A stretch of 64,000 nucleotides of DNA from Ectobius pallidus (Eukaryota; Arthropoda; Insecta; Blattodea; Ectobiidae), in assembly GCA_964059195.1 (NCBI GenBank), contig CAXKWD010000005.1:154285265-154349264 (forward strand), written 5' to 3'. Each line of letters opens with the position of its first letter. Position 1 is the stretch's first letter. Made by a program: the position numbers and the translations under genes. Below the pieces are notes generated by a model. It saw only the letters and a list, made by a program, of their open reading frames with translations. It was not told where the DNA came from and searched no databases. Of this stretch, positions 46,244-57,027 are shown piece by piece.

Positions 46244-46714
46244 TAGGGGGCGGATTCTATGACCTAAAAAATAGGATATATGCATGCATTTATGACCTTA
46301 AAAACATTAAAATATGACCAATAAAATTTAAAATATGACTTTACCCCACTTGCACATTATGTATATATTTTTTTTTAAGTTTCATTACAATTCATTTTAT
46401 TAAAATATAATGTTAATTATTTAAAATATCTGTAAATTCTCAAAAAGTATCAGTATAATGCAAAATTTACAAAATATGATATGAAACTTCAAAATTTCTT
46501 TAATATGCACACAAATATGCCAAAAATATGACCTAAATATACATATTCTTACTAAATATGCTACAGTAGTTGAAACTTTTCTAAATATGCAGTTATATGC
46601 ACAATAAAAGCCGTTCCATTTTCACCAGGATGCTTGGAATCGGGTTTAAATTAGTCGGAAACCTAAAATAATGCAAAGGGGAAAAATATGACATGTCATA
46701 GAAATCCGCCCCTA
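46244..46714. mobile_element. hAT-type MITE with perfect 8-bp target duplication
   Basis: Termini TAGGGG(G)CGGATT(T)CTATG inverted. Flanked by TTAATAAG at 46236-46243 and 46715-46722. The body repeats words such as AATATGAC and AATATGC. No transposase. Confidence 0.82.
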
Positions 46715-46722
46715 TTAATAAG

Positions 46723-49349
46723 TAAAGCCTGGAAATTAATGCTCTTACAGGGGATGCCATATACACGCAAATATGCTCTAAAATTTTTGAAATATGCTAT
46801 GGAACCAATGAAGTGTGCTCTTACATTTATAGAGATTTATAGTGCTCTAAAATGCCTATATGGACCTTTACAGCCTATTTTACTCTTTTAGTTTCTAAAA
46901 AGTCTATTTTGTACATTTAAAGTAAAATTCAACTTCTGTACTTTTTACAATCATAGGCCTATAATGGACATCCCTGAATGAAGAGCAGAACAGCAGAGGG
47001 TGGGGTTTTCACAGAAACTAGATTTTCCCAAACAATTGTCGCCAAAGGATTAGCTCGTAGTGATAGAACATCTATTTAAGTGAACATAGTTCGTGAGGTA
47101 GGCCTATGCCACGTTTCTTGCAGTAAAAAAATCATGTTACAGTATGAATGTATGTTGCAATATTTTAAAGTCTACTTTCTGTCTAATTACACATATTTAA
47201 AGCATATATTAAGTGCCTATTTCCTCCTTTAAAAAAAGCATATTTACTTGTTTTAAAAGCCTATTTTAGGTGTCTAAAACTAATTTTTAGAGCCTAATAT
47301 CTCAGGTCTAATATGACCCTAAATGTTCACCCCTAAATTTAATCCCTTCCATACGTTTGCCGGTCGTTTTCTGCAATGTTCAATTTTATACACCGTTTAC
47401 ATCATAATTTTAAAACTATTAAAGATATTTAAGTTAATTTTGTTTTCTGCTGTTGAAGTGTTTCTATGTGATCAACACTTGTAGTTTTTTTTAAATTATT
47501 TATCTTACAAAAACTTCAATTTTTCATTATATTGTTTAGAAATTAATTAAAAAAATACACTTTGAAGAGATACGATAATGATCCTGCTTCATGTTGTATA
47601 TATGAGTGTTAACAAGAAGTAGAAATAAGATTCATAAGAAAATTCAAGTAATTAAGAATTTTAGCATGTCATCGCTGACGGACTGCACATAATTAATATA
47701 GTTTTTAATAAAGATTCAATAGGTGTTTCAGAATATCTAAAATATACTTAATTATGCAGATGTAATTTATATTATGTATGCCAAATTTCAGTTCAGTGGG
47801 TCTTCAGGTTCCTGAAATGTAAAATGTTAAAGTTCTCTAATTTTACAGTATCCAAAGGTGCGTTAAGTTATTTTAATACTTTACTTTTTCTTGTTAGCTG
47901 AATTACATTCAAATATAGCAGAATTTGTACAAATTACATTGTATAACGTGCGTTGAAGTGGACTGTAAAAACAATTAATTAAGGGTGACAAAGATTGAAC
48001 ACACGCTATACACTTCGATAGGCTTTATGAGCAAACAATTATCACAAAATACAATATTTATCTTGAGGCTTCTTCGCCAACAAAGGTAAATCCTTTCTAA
48101 ATGGTAGCGATGCGAAGACATCAGTAGTTTTCAAGACGTTTAATTAACTCTGGTGAATGATGAGGACCACTGACACTTCTGTCAGAACTTGAGGCGTATA
48201 AATAATCTTCATAGAATTCAACAATAGACATAAATGATTCCTTAGATAGTAGCTGCTGCTAGCTAAAATATATATAATTTGCATTTAACGTTAGCCACTG
48301 ATTAATAAAATCACTGCAAATGTCGTCGCAATGGCTAAATAACAAGCTATATTAAGCAATTCGTTATTATTGAAATAATTGACTCACAGTTTTAATAAAT
48401 AATAATCTTCAAGCTTGTAATTATTCATATCACTATTCTTGAAGTTCAATTAAACCAGGAAAAGATAATCCCTCTGGAACAAATAGCGTTGACACAAGTA
48501 TGCTTGAAAATCTTCTTAGAAATATTCCTTCAATGAGGAAAAATGCATGATAGCTTTAAAATCAAGTTAAGAAGCATTGACTTCTGAATATAATAATAAA
48601 TTGGGTGAACTGGCCCAATAAATTGCCACTAGAAATTGTAAAGGCAATTGCTAGACGTATTGAAGATGGCGACGAACCAAGAAGAATGTTATTCGAACAA
48701 GAAGAAAAAAAGAAAGCTAACAATATAAAAACATATTGTAGAGAAATTCAACTGTCCTTAAAAATAATGAGGAGAACGCAAGGCCCCCTGAAAACGGGCG
48801 AAAAGCAGAAAGAAATCAAACCAACCATCCATCATAATAAAATTAAACATTTTGCAATAAGCTCTTATAAAAATATTAACAGCTAAAAAGATCACAACAT
48901 AACTGAACATACATTTCAAAACTTTTTTTAATATCAAGAAAATATGTTGCATTATCGCAAAACTAACAATTGGAATTCGTCGTGAAAATATGCACAGAAT
49001 GTCACTTCCCAATGTGTTATTGTATTAAATGTGGTATTTTTATTTTGTGGTATTTTTATTTTGTGGTATTTTTATTTTGTTACGTCCAGTGGACCGGTGT
49101 GTTGAATCCGTGAACTTAGGTTCGTTCTTGCGTTGGATGTCTATGATTGATGCGTTTCATTTCCGACAGGGGAAGTGAAGATTGGTTTAACAATTTCCCC
49201 CATACAATACCCAATTTGGTGCTATATGTTGTATCACATCCTTAAAACTTTGTTTTATGTGTGGAGAAATACAGGTCATCAGCGCCATATTGTTACTACT
49301 TCTTTTCGCGTTACAATTGAGCAGCTGGTCAATATTTCTGTCTGCCTCT
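46723..49349. other. Long stretch with little structure
   Basis: 46723-47340 continues with AATATGC and GCCTATTT words like the MITE before it and may be a related decayed element. From 47340 to 49350 I see only AT-rich DNA, a GGTATTTTTATTTTGT repeat at 49033-49080 and a 93-codon frame at 48605-48886 (includes MNWPNKLPLEIVKAIARRIE) that I do not recognise. Confidence 0.4.
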
Positions 49350-50075
49350 TTTTGAAGTGAAACTTCTTTAGCCGCGGTAGGGGTAAATCGAGAGCTTGTG
49401 TAACGCTGAAAATCGTCACGAAAAAAGTGTAACGCTCAAAATCGTCACGAAATTAGTGAGGGGTGACGGAACGGACTGCACAGAAAACAATCAACTCAAT
49501 GATTAGGCTTATCCAAAATTTTAAAAAATCCAAAAATTAAAAATTAAAAAATCCAAAATCCAAAATTTAAAAAATCTAAAAATTAAAAATTAAACAATCG
49601 AAAATCGAAAAATAAAAAATCCAACAAATTAAAAAATTCAAAGATCCAATTTTAAAAAATCCAAAATTAAAAAATCTGAAATTCCAAGTCTAAAAAATTC
49701 AAAGATGCAAAATTTAAAAGTCCAAAAATCCAAAATTTAGAAATTAAACAATTAAAATATAAAAAATTCAAAATCCCAAATTTAAAAAATCTAAAAATTC
49801 AAAATCCAAAAATAAAAATCGAAAATCCAAAATTTAAAAATCCATAAAATAACAAATTCAAAGATCTAAAATTTAAAAAATCCAAAATTAAAAAATCCAA
49901 AATTCCTAAATTATAAAAATTAAAAGATAAAGAATTTTAAAAAATCCAAATACCAAAATTAAAAAGTCCAAAAACCCAATATTATAAAGTCCAACAATCC
50001 AAAATTGAAAAAATCTAAAAATTAAAACAAGTTTCACTTCTGTCGCGTGGCGTTCCACGCACACTTTTTTTTTTT
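49350..50075 (+). repeat. Repeat shared with 20260-20450, expanded
   Basis: AACTTCTTTAGCCGCG, GTAAATCGAGAGCT, then, after the minisatellite, AAGTTTCACTTCTGTCGCGT and hairpin GCGTGGCGTTCCACGC. See the partner at 20260-20450. Confidence 0.6.
49500..50032 (+). repeat. Degenerate AT-rich minisatellite
   Basis: Dozens of loosely repeated units built from AAAATCCAAAATTTAA and AAAAATTAAAA, about 10 to 18 bases each. There are no G runs and hardly any G on this strand, giving a strong strand asymmetry. Confidence 0.8.
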
Positions 50076-50374
50076 GTATTCCTCTTCTTTCTCATTCTGA
50101 GCTAAAATGGTACTTACCAAGTTTTACTCCCTGAACAAGATTCCCTTAAAATTTTACTTTATCCAGACTTTCTCACAATACCGTATTTTATTCTTCGTCC
50201 TTCATTATCGGGATAGCTCCGCTGTGGAATTGCTTACGTGAGGATATAAAAGTCTACCAAAACCCCGAAAGGTTCAAAGGTAGACTACTTGACCAGCAAC
50301 CACTGATCTGTATATTTGTATGTTTGTATACCTTACTTACCTCCTACAATAATTTATCTTAATCTTGATAATAT

Positions 50375-50822
50375 TATAGGAGAAAAATTCCTCTAACACT
50401 GGGATTTGAACCCAGGACCTTTGGCTATCCGTGCCACTGCTCTACCAACTAAGCTAAGCCAGAGTTCGCTTCACAGCGCCAGATGGAACCTCTTCCTTTT
50501 GACTGATTGTCCTTAATGGTCTACCTCACTGACAGACAAGTTATGTCATAATGCAGTACTGTGAGGCACACTAATTAGCTATTTTTGTGACCGACCTTCC
50601 CTGTTATTGTAGTAACATTCAATATGGATACAGTACTGCACATGACATAACTTGTCTGTCGGTGAGATGGACCATTAAGGGCAATCAGTCATAGGAGAGA
50701 GGTTCCCTCTGGCGCTGGGCAGTGAACTCTGGCTTAGCTCAGTTGGTAGAGCAGCGGCACGGATAGCCAAAGGTCCTGGGTTCAAATCCCAGTGTCAGAG
50801 GAATTTTTCTCCTATAATATTC
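50375..50822. repeat. Palindrome with tRNA-like sequence in each arm
   Basis: Arms 50375-50562 and 50630-50822 are reverse complements with few differences, separated by 67 bases. Each arm contains a 74-base tRNA-like segment (50391-50464 minus and 50727-50800 plus) with TTAGCTCAGTTGGTAGAGCA (A box) and GGTTCAAATCC (B box), and closed by CTCTGGC with GTCAGAG in the plus copy. The anticodon stem does not pair fully. Both arms continue well beyond the tRNA-like part. Confidence 0.8.
50727..50800 (+). other. tRNA-like segment, probably not a functional tRNA
   Basis: The acceptor ends pair over 7 positions with one G-T, and the D arm (GCTC with GAGC) and T arm (CTGGG with CCCAG) are intact. The anticodon arm GCGGCACGGATAGCCAA has only three pairs. 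The duplicate at 50391-50464 differs by only a few bases. I favour a tRNA-derived repeat; a real tRNA gene is less likely. Confidence 0.5.
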
Positions 50823-51099
50823 TCATGTAATGTCAAACAGAGACAGTAACGGGCTCACGTTTTATCAGATAAAATCCCATCCTCGTGTTCCTAGCAAGCA
50901 TATTTTAAGACCGCGATGGGTCCAAGGCATTGCTAAACGTTATTGGTCAATATAAAAATAGTCAGATAAATGGAATAGCCTTGAATAAATCAAATTATAT
51001 CCTACAAAATTATTTGAATTTTTTACTCTAATTTCATGATTACATCATTACTTTTTCTTTGTGATTATATATTTATACAGATAAGAATGTAAGAAAATT

Positions 51100-51490
51100 G
51101 AAGTTTATTAGGCCTACCGGATTAAAAATAGTTTATATATACATTTATATTTATTTAATTTATGTATATATATAATTGTATATTTATGGAAGTTGATTAC
51201 CGGATTAAAAATAGCCTATGTTTATATAGATTTATATTTATTATTTATTTGTATTTATTTACTATTATTTTATTTATTATTTTTATTTTACTTTTACTTT
51301 TATTATTTTTATATTTATTAATTATTTTTATATTTATTAATTATTTATTTAATGTATATGTATATAAAATTTATATTTATGGAAATTGATTACCGGAATA
51401 AAAATAGCCTATATTTATATAGATTTATAAATTTTTATTTGTTTGTATTTATTAACTATATTTTTATTATTTTTATTTTATTTTTTATAC
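51100..51490 (+). repeat. AT-rich tandem repeat before the TM6 exon
   Basis: Three units headed by GATTACCGGATTAAAAATAG (first diverged, at about 51115; then 51193 and 51387), each followed by TATTTATTT-rich runs of varying length. It ends 55 bases before the exon acceptor. Confidence 0.7.
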
Positions 51491-51545
51491 ACACACATAA
51501 TTTACACACTTTAATGTTGTTGTGACTGTGTAATCCTGGTTGCAG

Positions 51546-51702
51546 CACTGGGCAGGCGGAATACGATCAACACGAATTGCAATGCGAACGCTACCACTGA
51601 GGGACAACTGAGGTCCAGACGAAAAGCAGCCAAGATGCTGGTGGCTGTGGTAATCATGTTCGCTGTCTGTTACTTTCCTGTTCATCTGCTCAGCATACTC
51701 AG
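51546..51702 (+). CDS. GPCR exon with TM6 (allatotropin/orexin receptor-like)
   Basis: Internal exon of a rhodopsin-family neuropeptide receptor. It follows a CAG acceptor and ends CTCAG before a GTATGA donor. It has two leading bases, 51 full codons and two trailing bases. It encodes the end of intracellular loop 3 (a basic RSRRKAAKM run) and TM6 with FAVCYFPVHLL, where the conserved TM6 proline sits in CYFP rather than CWLP. The RRK(A/T)A(K/R)ML lead-in and CY(F/L)P are, from family knowledge, typical of orexin and insect allatotropin receptors, which couple through Gq or Gs at the plasma membrane. The trailing AG joins the A opening the exon at 61035 to make Arg, so the frame is preserved. 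Other neuropeptide receptors of the same group are not excluded. Exons for TM1-TM5 were not found in the window. Confidence 0.9.
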
Positions 51703-51792
51703 GTATGATACATCCTGTATATGTGCAATATCTATGGAAAATACTCACTTTCAGAACAAAGAATAGATGTATCTAAAACCTTATGATGAAGA

Positions 51793-52116
51793 ATAAAATA
51801 AATGTGATACCAGTTGCTCAACAATGATTTATTTTGCTATTCGCCGCCGGTATAAACGTAAAATATACTTATTTATATATTGGACACGCAACGAGGTGGC
51901 CACAGAAGACACAGTTCAGTGACAGTGCTTTTATGAGATTTTATAAATGTTATATTATTTTATAAACGTGACGAATTGCAGTATTTATTTTAATTATTGG
52001 AACTCCAAGCCAGAAAAAAGATGCCCTGAAGATGGTGCAAACGCACCGAAAGGCCTAGGTGGCGAATTACAAAATAAATTATAGTTGAGCAACTGGTATC
52101 ACATTTATTTTATTTC
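51793..52116. mobile_element. Inverted-repeat element just after the TM6 exon
   Basis: AATAAAATAAATGTGATACC and CAGTTGCTCAAC at the left are inverted at the right end, arms about 56 bp. The interior is not inverted and has CTGAAGATGGTGC. No frame. Confidence 0.75.
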
Positions 52117-52215
52117 ATTAATCGAGCTTAACAGTATTGGATATGATGAGGAGCTTTCTGGAAAAATGGCCTATATATCTTTATGGCGTTTTGAGGTAGG
52201 CTGTTTGCTGTCAAA

Positions 52216-53447
52216 TCTATATTAATAAAAGGAAGTGTCTGTCCTCCGTCTGTCCGTCTGTCTGTCTGTCCGCGATGCCCAGCGAAATCTACTCAACGCA
52301 GAGATCTGAAATTTTATACATAGGCGGACTAAAGGGTCGGAATGTGCACCTCGAAGCCGGAATTTTAATTTTCGCTTTCGTTCGTGAGTTATGAGTGAAA
52401 AACTGGCAGAAAACGTGCATTTTTTTTGCGTTTTAGAAGCATCAGTTTCAGTAATAAATTTCAATATCAAATCACTTACAGATGGCTTTGGCTATTTTTG
52501 TCATCATACCTCATACCTTGGAAATAAAAGCAACGCGATCGCTTGATTTTGTTAGTCCATCCTAGACGATTCATTTGTTTAGAGTGTCAAGGCCCACAGA
52601 CATATGACGTTTTCAATCTACACGGAAGAAGGATAATCTACCCTAAATATGGTCAAACATTGTTAGATTTGAACGAAACTCACTATACAGGGGTTTTCTG
52701 GGCCAAGGAACTCGAATGTGAGGTCGCTTTTACCAGGGGACGCTACCTAATCGTGGAATGCACTCCACGTGATTTAGGTGTTAATAATTATAATTTGAAA
52801 TAATTATCGCGGGGGAAGCCGCGGGCACATGCGGGCACATGCTGTTTGTCTGTCTGTCCACGATCCCCATCGAAATCTACTGAACGCAGAGATCTGAAAT
52901 TTTAAAGATAGATGGACTGAAAGTGGGGCGAATGCACCTCGAAGCCGAATTTTTAATGTTACCTTTCGTTCGCGAGTTATGAGTGAAAAACTGGCAGAAA
53001 ACGTGATTCTAGCGCTGTCGAAGCATCAGATTTCAGTAATACATTTCAATGTCAAATCAATTGCAGTTGGCTTTGGCTATTTTTGTCATACCGTGGAAAT
53101 AAAAGCATCGCGATCGCTTGAATGTTGTAAGCCCACGCTGGTCGATTCATTTGTTTAGAATGTCAAGGCCCGTAGACATATGAAATTTTCAACCTACACG
53201 GAAGAGGGATAATCAACATAGACCTAAATATGGTTAAACATCGTTCGATTTGGACGAAACTCACTATACGGGGATTTTCTGGGCCAAGTAACTCGAATCT
53301 GAGATCGCTTTTACCAGGCGATGCTATCTAATCGTGGTATGTAATTCACGTGATTTAGGTGTTAATAAATATAATGATTTAACTATTATGCTCTTAATTT
53401 TAATTTTTGAAATAATCATCGCGGGCGAAGCCGCGGGCACATGCTAG
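52216..53447 (+). mobile_element. Helitron family 2 head-to-tail dimer
   Basis: The first unit starts TCTATATTAATAAAAGG after A. Its 3' hairpin (GCGGGGGAAGCCGCGGGC) runs through two GGGCACATGC decamers directly into TGTTTGTCTGTCTGTCC of the second unit, with no second start motif. The second unit ends GGGCACATGCTAG before T. The joint is the same as between copies 4 and 3 of the array at 36411-42583. Confidence 0.87.
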
Positions 53448-53498
53448 TATTTAATATAAGTGTTCAAGATTAAAATGATGATGTAACATTATGTATGT

Positions 53499-53760
53499 GT
53501 CCGCCGCTGTGGGTGAGTCGATAGCACGCCTTCCTTCCATTCCGGTGGCCCCGGTTTATAATTCCGGTCGGGCAGTGGATTTTTCAGTAGTGAAAAGATC
53601 TCTTTCCCAGGTTTGTGTAGTTCCTGGGTTTAAGTTTTAGGTAGGGGATTGGCGCACCCCGGAAAAAAATCCGTCGTGAATATCCCGGGATCTCAAGTTA
53701 ATCCCTTAAGGTCGTTCGCGAGCCGGTAGGCCTACATACACAACCACTAATATGTATGTA
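53499..53760 (+). mobile_element. tRNA-derived SINE, family C
   Basis: GTCCGCCGCTGTGGGTGAGT and GGTTTATAATTCCGG mark A- and B-box regions. A TATGTATGTATGT tail ends it. It shares its head with 27409-27770. Confidence 0.65.
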
Positions 53761-53790
53761 TGTCAGATTTTTAGTATCATGGGAAACTTT

Positions 53791-55287
53791 TAATAGCTAT
53801 TTATGTATCAAGTACGCAAAATAACGCTTTAGCAGATGAGGCGTAAGCCGAGGCTGAAATACTGGATGAGTCCGATAAAGTTTTTGCATACGTGGTGCAT
53901 ACAATATTTTTTTAGTAAATGCTCTCTAAATTATATGAAATGAAACAAAAATATCGTATATAATTAATTATAACTTAATGAAAGGTAGTCAGCCATATTC
54001 TCACGGTCCTCTGAATCCCGGAACAACAATGAACCGTACGTACCAACACGAAATGCGGTATAGACGCGTTATACTGTATATGAGTCGCTGGTATGTAAAC
54101 AATAATAATTAATACGAACTAGTATTTATGAAAACCTTGTGAAAATTTGACGAAATTTCACTCCAAATCAAAAACATTGAATTGGAGCTGGTGCCAGTAA
54201 CATGAGAAGGAATATAATGCAATTAAATGCTGGTGCATCCATGGTAAACTATGTTTCTCTTGTGAACGAAGATGTGAAAAGTTGTTGGCTTATATATGTT
54301 GTTATATGATGAAGTACGCTACCCTGATTATCATAAAGAAACATTTTGGCTTAAGGGGAGATGGTAGTTATCAGTGTAAAAAAACGATTTTTTTTCTTAG
54401 GCTCATGTAATAGAGCATAGTTTTGTGAACATTTTGATATATAGGTCTTATATGTTGCGTTATTATAAAGCCAAGCAGAGCGACCTGGAGCTTTCTAAAA
54501 TGTATAAAATACCATACGGCACGTCATTTTCTTTTCGCTCTCCTGTAAAATTACATTTTTTGTACTTCAGGTACTATTTTCTGAAAAGCTATTCATGATA
54601 AAATAATGAAACTTTCAGGAATTCATTACAGATGGATGACAAATCTCCCTTAGCAGAATTATGGGAAAAGTCTTGACTATACAGAAGTTTCAACTATTTT
54701 TATTTTTAAAAAAAGTATTTTTTTTTAGTCATGAAGTTTTCATGCAGTAATATTGTACATATTAGACTGATTACTGATTGTGCTAGGGTAAATAGCAGTA
54801 CCTATTGTTAGTAAGTTCCCAAGTTTCACAAAAATCTAAGTTGCAGAAATTGAATAAAGCTTACCTACAGTATGTCAAGGGAAGTAACTGTAAAAATAAA
54901 TTATCACCTATGTGTTAAAAAATTGTTTCCTACCAAACAGTGAGTTCTAGAACAACGATTCTCTGCTTATTTTAAAGTACAGAGTGCACTTGTAAAGCAT
55001 AACAAAATTCAACTAAATCTGACTGTAAACACCTGAGTTATGGCTTCTTGAACATACGCTATATTTTCTATCATTTTGCTAGCGGTAACTACCATCTCCC
55101 CTTAAATTTGTTGTTTTATGACCAATTATATGCTTAAATCATGTTAATGTTGGTGTGACTGGTCAATGCCACCTGGATTTTGTTTATAGATTGCCATGAC
55201 GACTTTAAAGTACTAGGCCAGTAAAAACTTAATTTTGAATGCGGTTTGAATGCAGTTTTATGCAATTTTAGCGGCCTTGGTTGCTAA
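53791..55287 (-). mobile_element. Foldback family F1, inverted copy
   Basis: Reverse complement of the F1 copy that follows at 55294, diverged, and interrupted by the TTAA element 54355-55101. It starts TAGCTATTTATGTATCAAG and ends in the AATTTTAGCGGCC hairpin region. With the next copy it makes a palindrome of about 2.4 kb. Confidence 0.75.
54355..55101. mobile_element. TTAA-target DNA element (piggyBac/Sola3-like), non-autonomous
   Basis: Termini GGGGAGATGGTAGTTA inverted over 16 bp, flanked by TTAA at 54351-54354 and 55102-55105. The F1 copies at 22106 and 55521 show the unoccupied site with a single TTAA (GCTTAAATTTGTTG on the inverse strand). TTAA duplication is the mark of piggyBac and Sola3 elements. 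No transposase frame in 747 bp. Confidence 0.88.
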
Positions 55288-55293
55288 AATACA

Positions 55294-57027
55294 ATTTTTA
55301 GTACACGCTCTCTAAAACAGCTGCTTATCGGATTGGTAACACGCCGAAAAGCTGCACTTTAAAGGACAAGTCCGCTAAAATTGCATAAAAGTGCATTCAA
55401 ACTGCATTCAAAATGCAATTTTAGCGGCCTTGTCCTTTAAAGTCGTCATGGCAATCTATAAACAAAACCCAGACGGCATTGACCAGTCATACCAACTTTA
55501 ACATGGATTTACGCATATAATTGGTCATAAAACAACAAATTTAAGCCAACACGTTTCTTTATGATAATCAGAAACTTTACCAGGATTTTTTGCAAAACAC
55601 GGTAGCCCACTTCATCACATGACAACAAATATAAGCCAACAACTTTTCACATTTTGGTTCACTTGAAAAACATTCCTTACCATGGACGAACAGCAGTTAA
55701 ATACCGTAATATATCCCTTCTCATAGCCTATTTCTGCCGTGAAGTTGCTGGTAGCAGCTCCAATTCAATGTTTCTGGCTTGGATTGAAATTTCCTCGGTA
55801 TTATCATTTATATTTTCACAAGCTTTTCATAAATACTAGTTGGTATGCAATATTGTTTACAAACAAGGGACTCATATATTATGCATCTATACTACCAGAT
55901 TTATTATTGCTACGCACGGTCATTGTTTTATGATCTAGATGGCCTTGACAATATAACTTAAAGAAATGACTGACTGCCTTTCATTATAATTAATTATACG
56001 GTATTTTTTGTTTTATTTCATATAATTTATAGAACTTTTACTAAAAAATATTGTATGCACCACGTACGCAAAAACTTTAGCGGACTCATCCAGTATTTCA
56101 GCCTCGGCTTTCGCCTCGGCCGCTATACTAGATTCGTCCGCTAAAGCGTTATTTTGCGTACTTGATACATAAATAGCTATTTTCGGCGTGTTACCAGTCC
56201 TACAAGCAGGGGAGTATTCAGAGGGGGGCTGAGGGGGCTACAGCCCCCCCCCCCCCGAAACGTTAAGTAATGCTAATATGTTGCACATAAGAACATTTTA
56301 ATTTGACAAATAGGTCTAGTAGACAGTTTAATTGCACATCCTGACAAAATTCAGCCCAACATCGAATTTTTACCTGAAATTTGTGAAAAATGCTCCGGAA
56401 AAATGAGGTATGCTCTATTATTTAAGTAAATTTAATACTGTACTAGACGTTCTGTTGTTGGCTGAATTACATCACGAATTTTAAAAGATAGTATAAGTCT
56501 TATGAATTACATAATAAAAATTAAAATAAAACAAGGTTAAGTTATTGCAATAAATTTTAGTAAATTGAAAAATAATGAATATAACGTGGCTTTAATATTA
56601 TATAATCGGTTACAAAAGAATATACGAGTATATAGTCTATTTACTATCAACAAATTTTATAGTCGGTTTCCAAAACATTCACTTAGCCAAATAGCTTTTT
56701 TTTTTAATTATCAGAGATATGCACAATATTTGACATCTCTCATAATATGATGTTATAAATTTGACAAATTGTTTAAATATGCACACATATTTTAATATTG
56801 AGCAATTGATGCATCATTGCAAAACTAACAAAATATGCAAAATTAAACCATCAATTTCTTAATATTTCTTTGGCACCTTGTAATAATTTGCATGATTAAA
56901 AATATGATTTTCATAAATTTCCGGGCCCTAGTGATAACAGTGTTAGACTTATATAGCCCCTCCCGAAAAAATATCTTGGATACGTCCCTGCCGACAAGCA
57001 ACTGTTTTAGTGAGTGTACTAAAAAAA
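55294..57027 (+). mobile_element. Foldback family F1, most complete copy, with hAT insertion
   Basis: Left terminus TTTTTAGTACACGCTCTCTA and right terminus ending AGTGTACTAAAAAAAC are inverted over about 60 bp once the hAT 56207-56990 is removed. The interior matches 21060-22764 and contains inverted words CTCGGCTTTCGCCTCGG and GTCCGCTAAAG. It has two short frames (55654-55839, 55739-55933) that I do not credit. No transposase. Confidence 0.78.
56207..56990. mobile_element. hAT element with 8-bp target duplication
   Basis: Termini CAGGG(G/A)(A/C)GTAT(T/C)CA inverted; flanks CCTACAAG (56199-56206) and CCGACAAG (56991-56998), 7 of 8 identical. It sits in the right terminal repeat of the F1 copy. 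C- and G-rich near both ends, AT-rich inside. Non-autonomous. Confidence 0.8.

Noticed and set aside
48605..48886. 93-codon frame beginning MNWPNKLPLEIV as a host gene
   Set aside because: No recognised domain, lysine-rich, no splice context and AT-rich surroundings. It cannot be told from chance.
50727..50800. A functional tRNA gene
   Set aside because: A and B boxes and acceptor pairing are good, but the anticodon stem pairs poorly and the same segment sits inverted nearby within a longer duplicated arm, which fits a tRNA-derived repeat better.
1..51500. Upstream GPCR exons (TM1-TM5)
   Set aside because: I looked for DRY, the TM4 Trp region and TM5 motifs in the plus-strand frames and found none that I can support. 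They are probably outside the window or missed as short exons.
51485..51748. Minus-strand frame over the TM6 exon
   Set aside because: Antisense shadow of a real plus-strand GPCR exon with matching splice phases.
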